Assembly: GCA_024689525.1 (NCBI GenBank)
Contig: JAILDI010000010.1
Span: 1-11,424 of the forward strand
Source: Bacteroidales bacterium
Lineage (GTDB): Bacteria > Bacteroidota > Bacteroidia > Bacteroidales > UBA932
DNA: 11,424 nt
Reading direction: 5' to 3'
Part shown: piece after piece, positions 1 to 8,537 of the stretch
Numbering within the stretch: the stretch's first letter is position 1
How the letters are laid out: each line of letters begins with the position of its first letter
The notes under the pieces: model-generated
Database searches by the model: none
What the model was told of the DNA's origin: nothing
What the model saw: the letters and a program-made list of their open reading frames with translations, nothing else
Made by a program: the position numbers and the translations under genes

Positions 1-81
1 TTCCCTGCGCTCCCGGACGACATCGAAGACCTGGTTGAATCGGACTACGACTTGTCCGTCTGGGGCATAAAGCAAAAATAA
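1..81 (+). CDS. C-terminal end of an unidentified protein (5' truncated by window)
   Basis: An open frame runs from the first base to a TAA at 79-81, giving 26 residues that end in DLSVWGIKQK. It is acidic at first (PDDIEDLVESDYD) and then has a basic tail. No family is recognisable from so short a piece. That it is a real gene end is supported by the rho-independent terminator hairpin that begins at its stop codon. It is convergent with the L31 gene and shares that terminator with it. Confidence 0.55.
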   Translation, partial: FPALPDDIEDLVESDYDLSVWGIKQK

Positions 82-111
82 AGGACAGGCTCTTCCGGGC
101 TTGTCCTTTAT
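78..111. terminator. Bidirectional rho-independent terminator between convergent genes
   Basis: ATAAAGGACA (78-87) pairs perfectly with TGTCCTTTAT (102-111). The stem continues inward through a G-T, a G-C and a C-G pair to an 8-nt loop (91-98). A T-rich stretch follows on the + side (TTTATTATTA). On the - side the stem is followed by TTATTTTT. It therefore serves both the upstream + gene, whose stop codon lies inside the stem, and the L31 gene, whose stop is 24 nt away. Confidence 0.8.
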
Positions 112-134
112 TATTACCTTGTTGCCGTAAGGGA

Positions 135-386
135 TTATTTCTTGCGGCTCTTGTATCTCTGATAGAACATATCCACGCGACCGGCGGTATCCACGAGCTT
201 CACCTTACCAGTATAGAAGGGGTGTGAAGTGTTGGAAATTTCCAGTTTCACGAGGGGGTATTCAACACCTTCCACAGTGAGGGTCTCCTTGGTGGGAGCG
301 CAGCTGCGGGTGATGAAAACCGTTTCGTTGGACATATCCTTGAAAGCTACAAGACGGTAGGTTTCGGGATGAATTCCTTTTTTCAT
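135..386 (-). CDS. rpmE2: 50S ribosomal protein bL31, type B
   Basis: This encodes an 83-residue protein, the usual size for bL31 type B, which sits on the large ribosomal subunit near the central protuberance and bridges to the small subunit. The N-terminus MKKGIHPETYRLVAFKD, the central SNTSHPFYTGK segment and the basic end VDMFYQRYKSRKK are typical of the family. The zinc-binding cysteines of the C+ form (type A) are absent; only one Cys remains (in RSCAPTKE), so this is the zinc-independent form. In many Bacteroidota this form is the only L31, so it need not be a zinc-starvation paralogue here. The gene has its own promoter (424-455, - strand) and ends at the shared terminator at 78-111. 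Confidence 0.95.
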   Translation of the reverse strand: MKKGIHPETYRLVAFKDMSNETVFITRSCAPTKETLTVEGVEYPLVKLEISNTSHPFYTGKVKLVDTAGRVDMFYQRYKSRKK

Positions 387-398
387 TTCACTTATAAT

Positions 399-414
399 TA
401 ATTGTTAACAATTA
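399..414. repeat. 16-bp perfect palindrome in the rpmE2 leader
   Basis: TAATTGTTAACAATTA is identical to its reverse complement. It lies 13 nt upstream of the rpmE2 start codon and just downstream of the predicted rpmE2 transcription start (about 418-420), so it would be at the very 5' end of the mRNA. With no loop it suits a dimeric DNA-binding protein better than an RNA hairpin. No regulator is identified. AT-rich palindromes also arise by chance. Confidence 0.45.
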
Positions 415-423
415 TTTGGGCCG

Positions 424-455
424 CAAAGATAGAAAATTCCTGCAATTAATGCAAA
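424..455 (-). promoter_or_regulatory. Bacteroidota-type promoter of rpmE2
   Basis: On the - strand the -7 box is TATCTTTG (431 down to 424), an exact match to TAnnTTTG. The -33 box is TTTG (455 down to 452), and the spacer is 20 nt. The predicted start of transcription is about 418-420, giving a leader of roughly 32-34 nt before the ATG at 386. Confidence 0.75.
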
Positions 456-464
456 TATTTTCCT

Positions 465-472
465 TATCTTTG
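465..472 (+). promoter_or_regulatory. -7 box of the hemicellulase operon promoter
   Basis: TATCTTTG matches TAnnTTTG exactly and lies 15 nt before the ATG at 488, so the leader would be only about 10-12 nt. No good -33 TTTG sits 19-21 nt upstream (best is CCTG at 439-442), so activation by another factor is possible. A 6-bp inverted repeat, TTTTCC (458-463) and GGAAAA (472-477), brackets the box. The box excludes the upstream in-frame TTG at 416 as the translation start. Confidence 0.65.
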
Positions 473-487
473 GAAAAACTATTCTTT

Positions 488-2014
488 ATGAAACGAATTC
501 TCAGCGCATTGGGCCTCCTGTCGATTACGGTCCTCCTTAATGCCCAGGTGAGGGTGACGGTGCACGAATCCACTCCGGGCGCAGTTATTCCCCCTGAGAT
601 CTACGGCCAGTTCTCTGAGCATCTGGGCCGATGCATCTACGAAGGCATTTGGGTTGGGCCGGATTCCGATATCCCCAACGTGGACGGTTATAGGGTCGAT
701 GTGATGGAGGCGCTCCGTGCACTCAAGATTCCCGTGCTCCGATGGCCAGGAGGCTGTTTTGCCGACGACTATCACTGGCGCGACGGCATCGGCCCCCGTG
801 AATCCCGACCCAAGATGGTGAACAGCAACTGGGGCGGCACCGTGGAGGACAATTCCTTCGGCACACACGAATTCATGGACTTCTGCGAGCGCCTGGGCAT
901 CGAACCGTACCTCTCCGGAAATGTGGGCTCCGGCTCCGTGGAGGAGATGGCTAAATGGGTGGAATACATCACCGCAGAGGGCGGCTACCAGGCAGAGCTC
1001 CGTGCACAGAACGGCCGCAAGGAGCCCTGGAAGCTCAAATACTTCGGAGTGGGTAATGAGGCCTGGGGCTGCGGCGGAAATATGACTGCCGAGTACTATT
1101 CCGATGTATATAAGAGGTACCAGACGTATCTGAGGGACTTTGACGGTAATCAGCTTTATAAGATTGCCTCCGGAGCCAATGGCGACGACTACAACTGGAC
1201 GCGTGTGCTTATGGCAAATGCACGCAACACGATGCAGGCGGTGTCGTTCCACTATTACACCGTGGTGGACTGGAACGCCAAGGGATCGGCCATCAATTTC
1301 ACTCCGGCCGAATACTACGAGGTGCTGGGCAAGGCGGTGGAAGTGGAGAATCTACTCCGCGGCCACATCGCCGTGATGGATGCCTATGACCCTGAAAAGC
1401 GTGTGGCCCTGCTGCTGGACGAATGGGGGACCTGGTTCGATGTGGAACCCGGTTACAACCCGGGACACCTGTACCAGCAGAATACGATGCGCGACGCAAT
1501 GGTGGCCGCGCTGAGCCTGAACATCTTCCACAAGTATACCGACAGGCTGAAGATGGCCAATATCGCCCAGCTTGCAAACGTGCTGCAGGCAATGGTCCTC
1601 ACACGAGACGGTGAGATGGTCCTTACGCCCACATACCACGTCTTCCGTATGTTCAACGTCCATCAGGGAGCAGAGTATATTCCGGTGGATTACAATATGG
1701 AATACATCTTCTCGCCCCTGGGCCGTCCGCTCCCGGCATTGAGCGTTTCCGCGTCCAGATCGGCCGATGGGAAAATACATGTCTCCATCGTGAATCCCAG
1801 TCTGGACAAGTCGCAGAACGTGGACCTTTCTTTCGATGATAAGGTGAAGGGACAGGGCTCGGCGGAAATCCTCTCGGCCCCGGCAGTCAACTCTTTCAAC
1901 GATTTCGACCATCCCGATACCGTGGCGCCGCAGCCCTTCAAGGTATTCAGCATACAGAAGAATGTGGTGAACGTAAGGATACCCCCTGCATCTATCGTAG
2001 TCCTGGAACTGTAA
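488..2014 (+). CDS. GH51 alpha-L-arabinofuranosidase, secreted
   Basis: This is a 508-residue retaining glycosidase that removes alpha-L-arabinofuranosyl side groups from arabinoxylan or arabinan. Residues 1-19 form a signal peptide ([19 protein letters not shown]) with likely cleavage before Gln20, so it acts in the periplasm or beyond. The (beta/alpha)8 barrel spans roughly residues 35-370. It shows the GH51 motifs RWPGGC (85-90), the acid/base Glu191 in GNEAWG, and the nucleophile Glu312 in LLDEWG. The rest is the C-terminal beta-sandwich usual in GH51. The start at 488 is chosen because the -7 box (465-472) and the signal peptide fit it; an in-frame TTG at 416 would put 24 odd residues in front. 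It is the first gene of a four-gene operon and is followed after 13 nt by the GH3 gene. Exact substrate (xylan versus arabinan) is inferred from neighbours only. Confidence 0.93.
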   Translation: MKRILSALGLLSITVLLNAQVRVTVHESTPGAVIPPEIYGQFSEHLGRCIYEGIWVGPDSDIPNVDGYRVDVMEALRALKIPVLRWPGGCFADDYHWRDGIGPRESRPKMVNSNWGGTVEDNSFGTHEFMDFCERLGIEPYLSGNVGSGSVEEMAKWVEYITAEGGYQAELRAQNGRKEPWKLKYFGVGNEAWGCGGNMTAEYYSDVYKRYQTYLRDFDGNQLYKIASGANGDDYNWTRVLMANARNTMQAVSFHYYTVVDWNAKGSAINFTPAEYYEVLGKAVEVENLLRGHIAVMDAYDPEKRVALLLDEWGTWFDVEPGYNPGHLYQQNTMRDAMVAALSLNIFHKYTDRLKMANIAQLANVLQAMVLTRDGEMVLTPTYHVFRMFNVHQGAEYIPVDYNMEYIFSPLGRPLPALSVSASRSADGKIHVSIVNPSLDKSQNVDLSFDDKVKGQGSAEILSAPAVNSFNDFDHPDTVAPQPFKVFSIQKNVVNVRIPPASIVVLEL

Positions 2015-2027
2015 ACGCTGCCGAAAA

Positions 2028-4100
2028 ATGAAAAAACTACTCCCTATATGCGTTGCCGCGCTGTTTGTAGCGTGCGCTCCTTCACCCGAAAAGCGGGCTG
2101 CAGAACTTGTTTCTATGATGTCCGTGGAGCAGAAGGCTTCCCTAATGCTTCACCCCTCGGCGCCAGTTGAGGAACTGGGAATCCCTTCCTACAACTGGTG
2201 GAACGAAGCCCTTCACGGCGTTGCCCGCAACGGAAAGGCAACAACTTTCCCCATGCCCATCGGAATGGCCGCTTCCTTCGACGATGAACTGCTGCTGGAA
2301 GTATTCACCGCAGCAAGCGACGAAGGCCGCGTGAAGAACCGCCAGGCCCTGGAGGCCGGACATTCGGGCTGGTATCAGGGTATCACTTACTGGACGCCCA
2401 ACATAAACATTTTCCGCGACCCCCGCTGGGGACGCGGTATGGAAACATACGGTGAAGACCCGTATCTCACCGGACGTATGGGGGTGGCCGTTGTACGCGG
2501 CTTGCAGGGGGATCCGAAAGCCAAGGTGCTCAAGGCCCACGCCTGCGCCAAGCACTTTGCAGTTCATTCCGGTCCGGAATGGAACCGGCACACCTTCAAT
2601 GCTGAAGTGAGTGAAAGGGACTTGCGCGAAACATATCTTCCCGCCTTCAAGAATCTTGTCACCAAAGCCGGTGTGCAGGAAGTGATGATTGCCTACAACC
2701 GCTTCCGCGGGGACCCCTGCGGCACCAACGACTATCTGGTGAATACCATTCTCCGCGGTGAGTGGGGGTTCAAGGGCCTCGTGGTGTCGGACTGCTGGGC
2801 CATCAAGGATATATGGGACACGCACAAATATCTGCCCGATGTAGAGCACGCGACAGCGGCAGCCGTACATAACGGCGTAGACCTTAACTGCGGTGAATCC
2901 TATTCCCACATTCCCGAGGCCGTCGCGCAGGGGCTTCTGAGCGAGGCCGATGTGGACCGCTCCCTGGAGCGCCTCCTGGCCGCACGCATCCGCCTGGGCG
3001 AACTGGACGGAAATATCGACCCGTGGAATAACCTTTCCGATGATATTGTCGAGGGCCCGGAGCATCTGGCCCTGGCCCGCAAGATGGCGGAGGAATCCAT
3101 CGTCCTGCTGCAGAACAGGGATGTCCTTCCCCTGGATGCCGATGCGCGCATTGCCCTCATCGGCCCCAATGCCGACGATGCTGAGATGATGTGGGGCAAT
3201 TACAATCCCATCCCGGAGCACACGGTTACCCTGGCTCAGGCGCTTAAGGAGCGGATTCCGGGGCTTGTCACTTTCCCGGCCTGCGGGGTAGTGGAGCCCA
3301 TCGACCCGGTGAATGCCATACTGGAGAAGCTGAAAGATGTGGACCTGGTTATCTTTGCCGGTGGTATCTCGCCCCGTTTCGAAGGCGAGGAAATGCCTGT
3401 TGAGGTGCCCGGATTCAAGGGAGGCGACCGTACGTCGATCGAACTGCCGGCCGTGCAGAGGGAGATTCTTCAGGCGCTTCAGGGCGCGGGCAAGAAGGTG
3501 GTCCTTGTGAACTTCTCCGGCTCGGCTATGGGCCTTGGGCCTGAAACCGATAGTTGCGACGCAATCCTCCAGGCCTGGTATCCCGGCGAGGAAGGCGGAA
3601 ATGCGCTTGCTTCCATCCTTATGGGCGAGGTGGCCCCTTCCGGCAAGCTCCCCCTCACGTTCTATCGCAGTGTCGATGATCTTCCGGACTATGAGGACTA
3701 CTCGATGAAGGGACGCACATACCGCTACTTTGAGGGCGCGCCGCTGTTCCCCTTCGGCCATGGACTCAGCTATACGTCGTTCGAGTATGGAGAGGCCTCG
3801 GTGAAGGGCAGCAAACTCACTGTCCCCGTTACGAACAAGGGAAGTGTGGATGCCGATGAAGTTGTCCAACTGTATGTTCAGAATGTCGATGACGCCGATG
3901 GCCCTATTAAGTCGCTCCGCGGATTCAAACGCGTGAATATCAAGGCGGGGGAGACTGTTAACGTAAGCTTCGATTTAACCGACGAAGTGTTCCTGAGCTG
4001 GTCGGAGGAGAAGCAGGATATGGCTCCCGTCAAGGGCTCTTGGAGGCTGTATTACGGCGGCAGCTCCGCTACGGAGAAGTATTTGGAATATAAGTTTTAA
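2028..4100 (+). CDS. GH3 beta-xylosidase-like glycoside hydrolase, lipoprotein
   Basis: A 690-residue family 3 enzyme that releases non-reducing-end sugars. A lipoprotein signal ends at Cys16 (LFVAC), so it is membrane anchored; no clear acidic surface-export signal follows the Cys, which leaves a periplasmic-facing location most likely. The N-terminal barrel carries YNWWNEALHGVA (55-66), PNINIFRDPRWGRG (124-137), the Lys175-His176 pair and the nucleophile Asp255 in VVSDCW. WWNEALHG and SDC resemble the beta-xylosidase/arabinofuranosidase branch of GH3. The C-terminal sandwich domain starts near 356 (ESIVLLQN) and has a candidate acid/base Glu in FEGEE (452-455). A fibronectin III-like domain closes the protein after PFGHGLSYTSF (about 575). 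It lacks a PA14 insert. It lies 13 nt after the GH51 gene, consistent with xylo-oligosaccharide cleavage after debranching. Beta-glucosidase activity cannot be excluded. Confidence 0.92.
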   Translation: MKKLLPICVAALFVACAPSPEKRAAELVSMMSVEQKASLMLHPSAPVEELGIPSYNWWNEALHGVARNGKATTFPMPIGMAASFDDELLLEVFTAASDEGRVKNRQALEAGHSGWYQGITYWTPNINIFRDPRWGRGMETYGEDPYLTGRMGVAVVRGLQGDPKAKVLKAHACAKHFAVHSGPEWNRHTFNAEVSERDLRETYLPAFKNLVTKAGVQEVMIAYNRFRGDPCGTNDYLVNTILRGEWGFKGLVVSDCWAIKDIWDTHKYLPDVEHATAAAVHNGVDLNCGESYSHIPEAVAQGLLSEADVDRSLERLLAARIRLGELDGNIDPWNNLSDDIVEGPEHLALARKMAEESIVLLQNRDVLPLDADARIALIGPNADDAEMMWGNYNPIPEHTVTLAQALKERIPGLVTFPACGVVEPIDPVNAILEKLKDVDLVIFAGGISPRFEGEEMPVEVPGFKGGDRTSIELPAVQREILQALQGAGKKVVLVNFSGSAMGLGPETDSCDAILQAWYPGEEGGNALASILMGEVAPSGKLPLTFYRSVDDLPDYEDYSMKGRTYRYFEGAPLFPFGHGLSYTSFEYGEASVKGSKLTVPVTNKGSVDADEVVQLYVQNVDDADGPIKSLRGFKRVNIKAGETVNVSFDLTDEVFLSWSEEKQDMAPVKGSWRLYYGGSSATEKYLEYKF

Positions 4101-4102
4101 AT

Positions 4103-4768
4103 ATGTCTATCGACCGTCACGCAGGAGTAGTGGGCCGGCCCCGGGTAACAGGGCCGGAGGCCATGGTGGAGGCCGTGCTCGAGCTTGGCCTGGTGCCTTT
4201 CTTTGAAAACTCCATCAGAGGCTACTCAATCGAGGAAATGACGCCCCCGGAGTTCTGGTTCGAGGGCGACGAACTGGGCCCCTGGGACTGGAAGATCGCC
4301 TGCGTGCAGAGCGGCGAGATTGCATACGGAAAGTTCCTGTGGGGCGGCAAGGCGGCCTTCGCCACCGTGGAGTTCTACCGCGAACTTATGAACTACCGCC
4401 GCTCGCTCCCGAAGTATCAGCCGGACGAAGCCGGCAGCCTCATTATGGATGCCGTGGGGGAGAACGGTTCCATAACCATCCGCGAGGTGCGCGGCCTCCT
4501 GGGGGTTAAAAAGAGCGCGGCCGATGCCGCCATCGCCCGTCTGGAAAACCAGACCCGCCTTGTGATAGGCGACATGCAGCGCGTCTACCGCGGCCCTGAC
4601 CTCCACTACAACGGCTGGCAAACCGCCTCCTTCTGCCGCCCGGAGGATTTGTTCGAAATCATTCCATCGTCCCTCACCCCAGCCCAGTCGCTGGAATTCA
4701 TTAGAGAGCATATAAATAGCCTCGCCCCGCACGCCACCGAGCGGGACATCGCCAAACTCCTGGGGTGA
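4103..4768 (+). CDS. AlkZ-related winged-helix protein of unknown role
   Basis: A 221-residue soluble protein with no signal peptide or membrane segment. The opening RHAGVVGRPRVT, the GPWDWK (59-64) and AYGKF (74-78) blocks, and NYRR (97-100) resemble short Bacteroidota proteins annotated as AlkZ-related. The middle (about 110-160: ITIREVRGLLGVKKSAADAAI and LVIGD) reads as a winged helix, in which the recognition helix carries KKSAADAAIARLE. AlkZ/YcaQ proteins are DNA glycosylases built of winged helices, but they are much longer and I do not see their catalytic Gln-x-Gln/Asp motif with confidence, so a glycosylase activity is not claimed. It starts 2 nt after the GH3 stop and is followed by a 39-nt gap, so it is co-transcribed with sugar-degrading enzymes, an odd partner. 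It could be a DNA-binding regulator or an accidental passenger. The family match is from memory of sequence patterns. Confidence 0.6.
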   Translation: MSIDRHAGVVGRPRVTGPEAMVEAVLELGLVPFFENSIRGYSIEEMTPPEFWFEGDELGPWDWKIACVQSGEIAYGKFLWGGKAAFATVEFYRELMNYRRSLPKYQPDEAGSLIMDAVGENGSITIREVRGLLGVKKSAADAAIARLENQTRLVIGDMQRVYRGPDLHYNGWQTASFCRPEDLFEIIPSSLTPAQSLEFIREHINSLAPHATERDIAKLLG

Positions 4769-4804
4769 GACTGTTGCGCTAAGTGCGCCCAACCATTCAA
4801 GTAA

Positions 4805-5980
<1,176 letters not shown>

Positions 5981-6057
5981 TATTATGAGAAGAGCCCTAA
6001 TTATCGCCTACTTGGAGGGCCGATTTGGAATGTCTTTTCCGTAAATTTCATAAAAAA
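5981..6057 (+). other. Non-coding spacer after the esterase gene, no clear terminator
   Basis: The only pairing seen is a 5-bp GCCCT/AGGGC inverted repeat with a 17-nt loop and no following T-run, too weak to call a terminator. A 19-codon ATG frame (5985-6044) has no supporting features. The last part is AT-rich and leads into the tRNA promoter. Confidence 0.5.
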
Positions 6058-6088
6058 TTTGGAGAATAAAAAATTTTCCGTACCTTTG
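6058..6088 (+). promoter_or_regulatory. Promoter of the tRNA-Glu gene
   Basis: TTTG (6058-6061), a 19-nt AT-rich spacer and TACCTTTG (6081-6088) match the Bacteroidota housekeeping promoter exactly. Transcription should begin near 6092-6094, 6-8 nt before the mature tRNA. Confidence 0.85.
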
Positions 6089-6099
6089 CACTCCAATCC

Positions 6100-6171
6100 G
6101 CTGGGTTCGTATAACGGTTAGTACTCGAGATTCTCAATCTCGCAATAGGAGTTCGATTCTCCTACCCAGTA
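6100..6171 (+). tRNA. tRNA-Glu (anticodon CTC)
   Basis: A full cloverleaf folds. The acceptor is GCTGGGT with ACCCAGT (6 Watson-Crick pairs plus a terminal G1-U72 wobble). The D stem GTAT/GTAC has one wobble and encloses AACGGTTA. The anticodon stem CGAGA/TCTCG encloses loop TTCTCAA with anticodon CTC at 6133-6135. A 4-nt variable loop follows, and the T stem AGGAG/CTCCT encloses TTCGATT. The discriminator base is A73 (6171). The CCA end is not encoded (the next bases are CAA) and must be added after transcription. CTC reads the GAG codon, hence glutamate. It has its own promoter and terminator, so it is a stand-alone transcription unit. Confidence 0.93.
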
Positions 6172-6175
6172 CAAT

Positions 6176-6208
6176 AACCCCTCTGCAGGCTTCTGTGGAG
6201 GGGTTTTT
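6176..6208 (+). terminator. Rho-independent terminator of tRNA-Glu
   Basis: AACCCCTC (6176-6183) pairs with GAGGGGTT (6198-6205). The stem extends inward through two G-T wobbles and CAG/CTG to a GCTT loop (6189-6192), and the T-run begins at 6204. It starts 5 nt after the tRNA end. Confidence 0.88.
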
Positions 6209-6243
6209 CGTTATGAGTGTGTCTATTTGGCTTCAGTGTATTA

Positions 6244-6275
6244 TTTGCGAGTTCTGGAATAATTGACTAGATTTG
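6244..6275 (+). promoter_or_regulatory. Promoter of the response regulator/kinase operon
   Basis: TTTG (6244-6247), a 20-nt spacer and TAGATTTG (6268-6275) match the Bacteroidota consensus exactly. The start would be near 6279-6281, so the leader before the ATG at 6287 is only about 6-8 nt. The box overlaps the sequence after the in-frame TTG at 6263 and rules that codon out as the start. Expression of the two-component pair therefore looks housekeeping-driven rather than sigma-54-driven. Confidence 0.8.
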
Positions 6276-6286
6276 CGCTTTGGATT

Positions 6287-7639
6287 ATGGCTTCAAAACT
6301 AGGAAAAATATTGGTGGTCGATGACAACCTGGGCATCCGCCGGGCGTTGGAAATTCTGTTGCCGATGCATTTTGCAGAGGTGAAGACAATTCCGTCGCCA
6401 GCAACCCTTGTATCATCCCTGGAACAGTTCCGGCCGGATGTGGTGCTGCTGGATATGAATTTCAATACGAGCATCAACACTGGGAATGAAGGGCTGTACT
6501 GGGCCGGTGAAATCAAGAAGATGGTGCCGGAGGTGGAAGTAGTGCTATTCACTGCTTATGCCGATATCCAACTGGCGGTGGAAGGGATGAAGCACGGGGC
6601 GTTTGATTTCATCGTGAAGCCGTGGGACAACGACAAACTCGTGGCAACGCTGACCGCAGCCAGGGACAAGGCCAGGAAGACGATGAAGCGGGATGGCCGG
6701 AAGGCCGATGCCCATACGAGTGACAGTCCGATGTTCTGGGGCTCCTCCGCTGCCATGAAGGCTATTCGAAAGACACTGGATAAGATTGCGCCCACCGATG
6801 CCACTGTGCTCATTACCGGCGAGAACGGTACCGGCAAGGATGTACTGGCACGGGAGATTCACATACATAGTCTCCGGAGCGGGAAGCCGATGGTGGCCGT
6901 AGATGCCGGGGCCATTACTGAAACCCTGTTCGAAAGCGAACTGTTCGGCCACGTGAAGGGAGCATTCACTGATGCACACGCCGACCACGTTGGCAAGTTT
7001 GAGCAGGCCGATGGTGGCACTCTATTCCTGGATGAAATTGGCAACATTCCACTACATCTTCAAGCGAAACTGCTGCGCGCCATCCAGAGCAGGAGTATCG
7101 TAAGGGTGGGTGGTAGCGAGGCGAAGCCCATCAACATTCGGCTGATTTGTGCTACGAATATAGACCTGGAGCGACTGGTCCGGGAGGGCCGGTTCCGTGA
7201 GGATCTGTACTACCGCATCAATACTGTGCATATCGCTCTGCCTGCGCTTAGGGAGCGAAAGGAAGACATCGTACCGCTAGCGCAGATGTTTCTGGAAAGC
7301 TTCGCCGAGAAGTATCATCGGCCTTTGACAGGGATTGCTCCGGACGCGGCGGCGATGCTGACCGAGGGACGCTGGAGCGGGAATATCCGCGAGCTGCAGA
7401 ACTGCATCGAAAAGGCGGTTATCCTCTCTGAGGGCAGCGAGTTGACGGCGAACGATATCCAGCTGGAGAATGCGGCAAAACCGGTCGGCAATACCATTAA
7501 GACGGTGAATGAAGCCGAGGAAGAGCGGATGATCCGCCAGGCGATGGACCGCACGGATGGCAATATTTCTGCTGCTGCGAAGATGCTGGGGGTGAGTAGG
7601 CCTACACTATATGCGAAACTGAAGAAGTACGGGCTATGA
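6287..7639 (+). CDS. Sigma-54-dependent response regulator, NtrC family (REC-AAA+-Fis HTH)
   Basis: A 450-residue transcription activator that, when phosphorylated, hydrolyses ATP to open sigma-54 promoters. The receiver domain (about 6-125) has acidic Asp12/Asp13, phospho-acceptor Asp56 in VLLDMNF, Thr89 and Lys111. The AAA+ domain (about 150-385) has Walker A GENGTGKD (178-185), the sigma-54 contact loop as GAFTDA (225-230, in place of GAFTGA), Walker B LFLDE with Asp249-Glu250, and an arginine-finger region around [11 protein letters not shown]. The C-terminal Fis-type helix-turn-helix (about 415-450) ends in [26 protein letters not shown] in effect, a DNA-binding tail of typical form. The start ATG 6287 fits the promoter box at 6268-6275. 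It overlaps the kinase gene by 4 nt (ATGA), so the two are translationally coupled. Its likely target is the sigma-54 promoter at 8639-8654. Confidence 0.95.
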   Translation: MASKLGKILVVDDNLGIRRALEILLPMHFAEVKTIPSPATLVSSLEQFRPDVVLLDMNFNTSINTGNEGLYWAGEIKKMVPEVEVVLFTAYADIQLAVEGMKHGAFDFIVKPWDNDKLVATLTAARDKARKTMKRDGRKADAHTSDSPMFWGSSAAMKAIRKTLDKIAPTDATVLITGENGTGKDVLAREIHIHSLRSGKPMVAVDAGAITETLFESELFGHVKGAFTDAHADHVGKFEQADGGTLFLDEIGNIPLHLQAKLLRAIQSRSIVRVGGSEAKPINIRLICATNIDLERLVREGRFREDLYYRINTVHIALPALRERKEDIVPLAQMFLESFAEKYHRPLTGIAPDAAAMLTEGRWSGNIRELQNCIEKAVILSEGSELTANDIQLENAAKPVGNTIKTVNEAEEERMIRQAMDRTDGNISAAAKMLGVSRPTLYAKLKKYGL

Positions 7640-8517
7640 CCTTTACCATTTGGCATATCGTCGTGGCTTGTGCTATAGTCGCCGTTGTGGTGGCGGTGAT
7701 TGCCACGCTCCGGACACGCCGGAAGGATATCAAGAAGGTTGCCTATATGATGGATGCCCTGGAGGATGGTGAGTTGAACTTCCGGTTTCAGGACAAGAAC
7801 AAATTCAACCGGACGCTGAACCGCATCCGCACCATCTTCGAGAAGCAGCGCCAGGCTCACGAGCAGGATTCCTGGACAAAACTCATACGCGTGCTCACGC
7901 ACGAGATTATGAATACGGTATCGCCGATTGCCTCGCTATCCGATGCGATGGCCAAGTCCTATGACGAAAACGGCCACAGCGAACTTGACATCAAGGCCGG
8001 GCTGGAGACCATCAGCGATTCATCGAAAAACCTGATTGGTTTCGTTCAGACTTACCGCCAACTCTCCGGTGTTGCGAAGCCGATTCGCAAGGCCCTGGAT
8101 CTGCAGGAGTTGATGGACAGTGTCATCGGCCTGAACAGCGAATTTGCCGCCAGTTGTGGCGCCACCTGCGTCTATATGCCGGAGGAGGACGATTTGATGA
8201 TTTATGCCGATGAAGGTCAAATCTCTCAGATAATCATCAATCTCATCAAGAATGCCCTGCAGGCGGGCGCCAAGCACATCGACATTACTGCCAGGATGAG
8301 CAAGGACGATGAGGTTATCATCGATGTTGCCAATGATGGCGAGCCCATCCCCGTATCGGCCCAGGAGCAAATCTTCATCCCGTTCTATACCACCAAGAAG
8401 GATGGTTCCGGCATCGGCCTCAGTATTTCCCGCCAGATTATGCGGAACCACAACGGTACAATCGAACTTCTCGGCAGCGATGCCCGGCATACCGTATTTG
8501 AACTCCGGTTCAGGTAG
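7636..8517 (+). CDS. Membrane histidine kinase without an extracytoplasmic sensor domain
   Basis: A 293-residue kinase that should phosphorylate the response regulator encoded just before it. One transmembrane helix (about residues 6-25, WHIVVACAIVAVVVAVIATL) is followed by basic RTRRK, so only about five residues face outside. A short linker (about 30-85) with ALEDGELNFRF has no PAS or HAMP I can name. The dimerisation/phosphotransfer motif LTHEIMN carries His89. The ATPase domain has the N box NLIKNALQAG (N206), G1 DVANDGEP (D234, G235), F box FIPFYTTK and G2 GSGIGL (257-262). All catalytic boxes are intact. It is short for a sensor kinase, and the signal must come through the membrane helix, the linker or a partner such as the transporter encoded downstream. 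Its ATG overlaps the regulator's TGA. Confidence 0.93.
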   Translation: MTFTIWHIVVACAIVAVVVAVIATLRTRRKDIKKVAYMMDALEDGELNFRFQDKNKFNRTLNRIRTIFEKQRQAHEQDSWTKLIRVLTHEIMNTVSPIASLSDAMAKSYDENGHSELDIKAGLETISDSSKNLIGFVQTYRQLSGVAKPIRKALDLQELMDSVIGLNSEFAASCGATCVYMPEEDDLMIYADEGQISQIIINLIKNALQAGAKHIDITARMSKDDEVIIDVANDGEPIPVSAQEQIFIPFYTTKKDGSGIGLSISRQIMRNHNGTIELLGSDARHTVFELRFR

Positions 8518-8537
8518 TCTCCACCGTAGAAAACTGT

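Noticed and set aside
416..487. 24-residue N-terminal extension of the GH51 protein from a TTG start
   Set aside because: It would place residues before a normal signal peptide and start upstream of the predicted transcription start (about 476-478).
1352..1912. 186-codon antisense frame (and several shorter ones) within the GH51 gene
   Set aside because: Shadow of the GH51 coding sequence; no independent evidence.
2142..3869. 575-codon open frame antisense to the GH3 gene
   Set aside because: It lies wholly opposite a clear GH3 enzyme with intact motifs. Its translation is rich in His, Gly, Arg and Val without domains or a promoter, as expected of the mirrored reading of a GC-rich gene.
4773..4793. 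GCGC/GCGC hairpin with 5-nt loop between the AlkZ-like gene and the esterase gene
   Set aside because: Only 4 paired bases plus 3 more beyond a 2-nt bulge, no T-run; too weak for a terminator or a defined RNA element.
5985..6044. 19-codon ATG frame after the esterase (MRRALIIAYLEGRFGMSFP)
   Set aside because: No promoter, no recognisable motif and it runs into the AT-rich tRNA promoter region. Chance is the simplest explanation.
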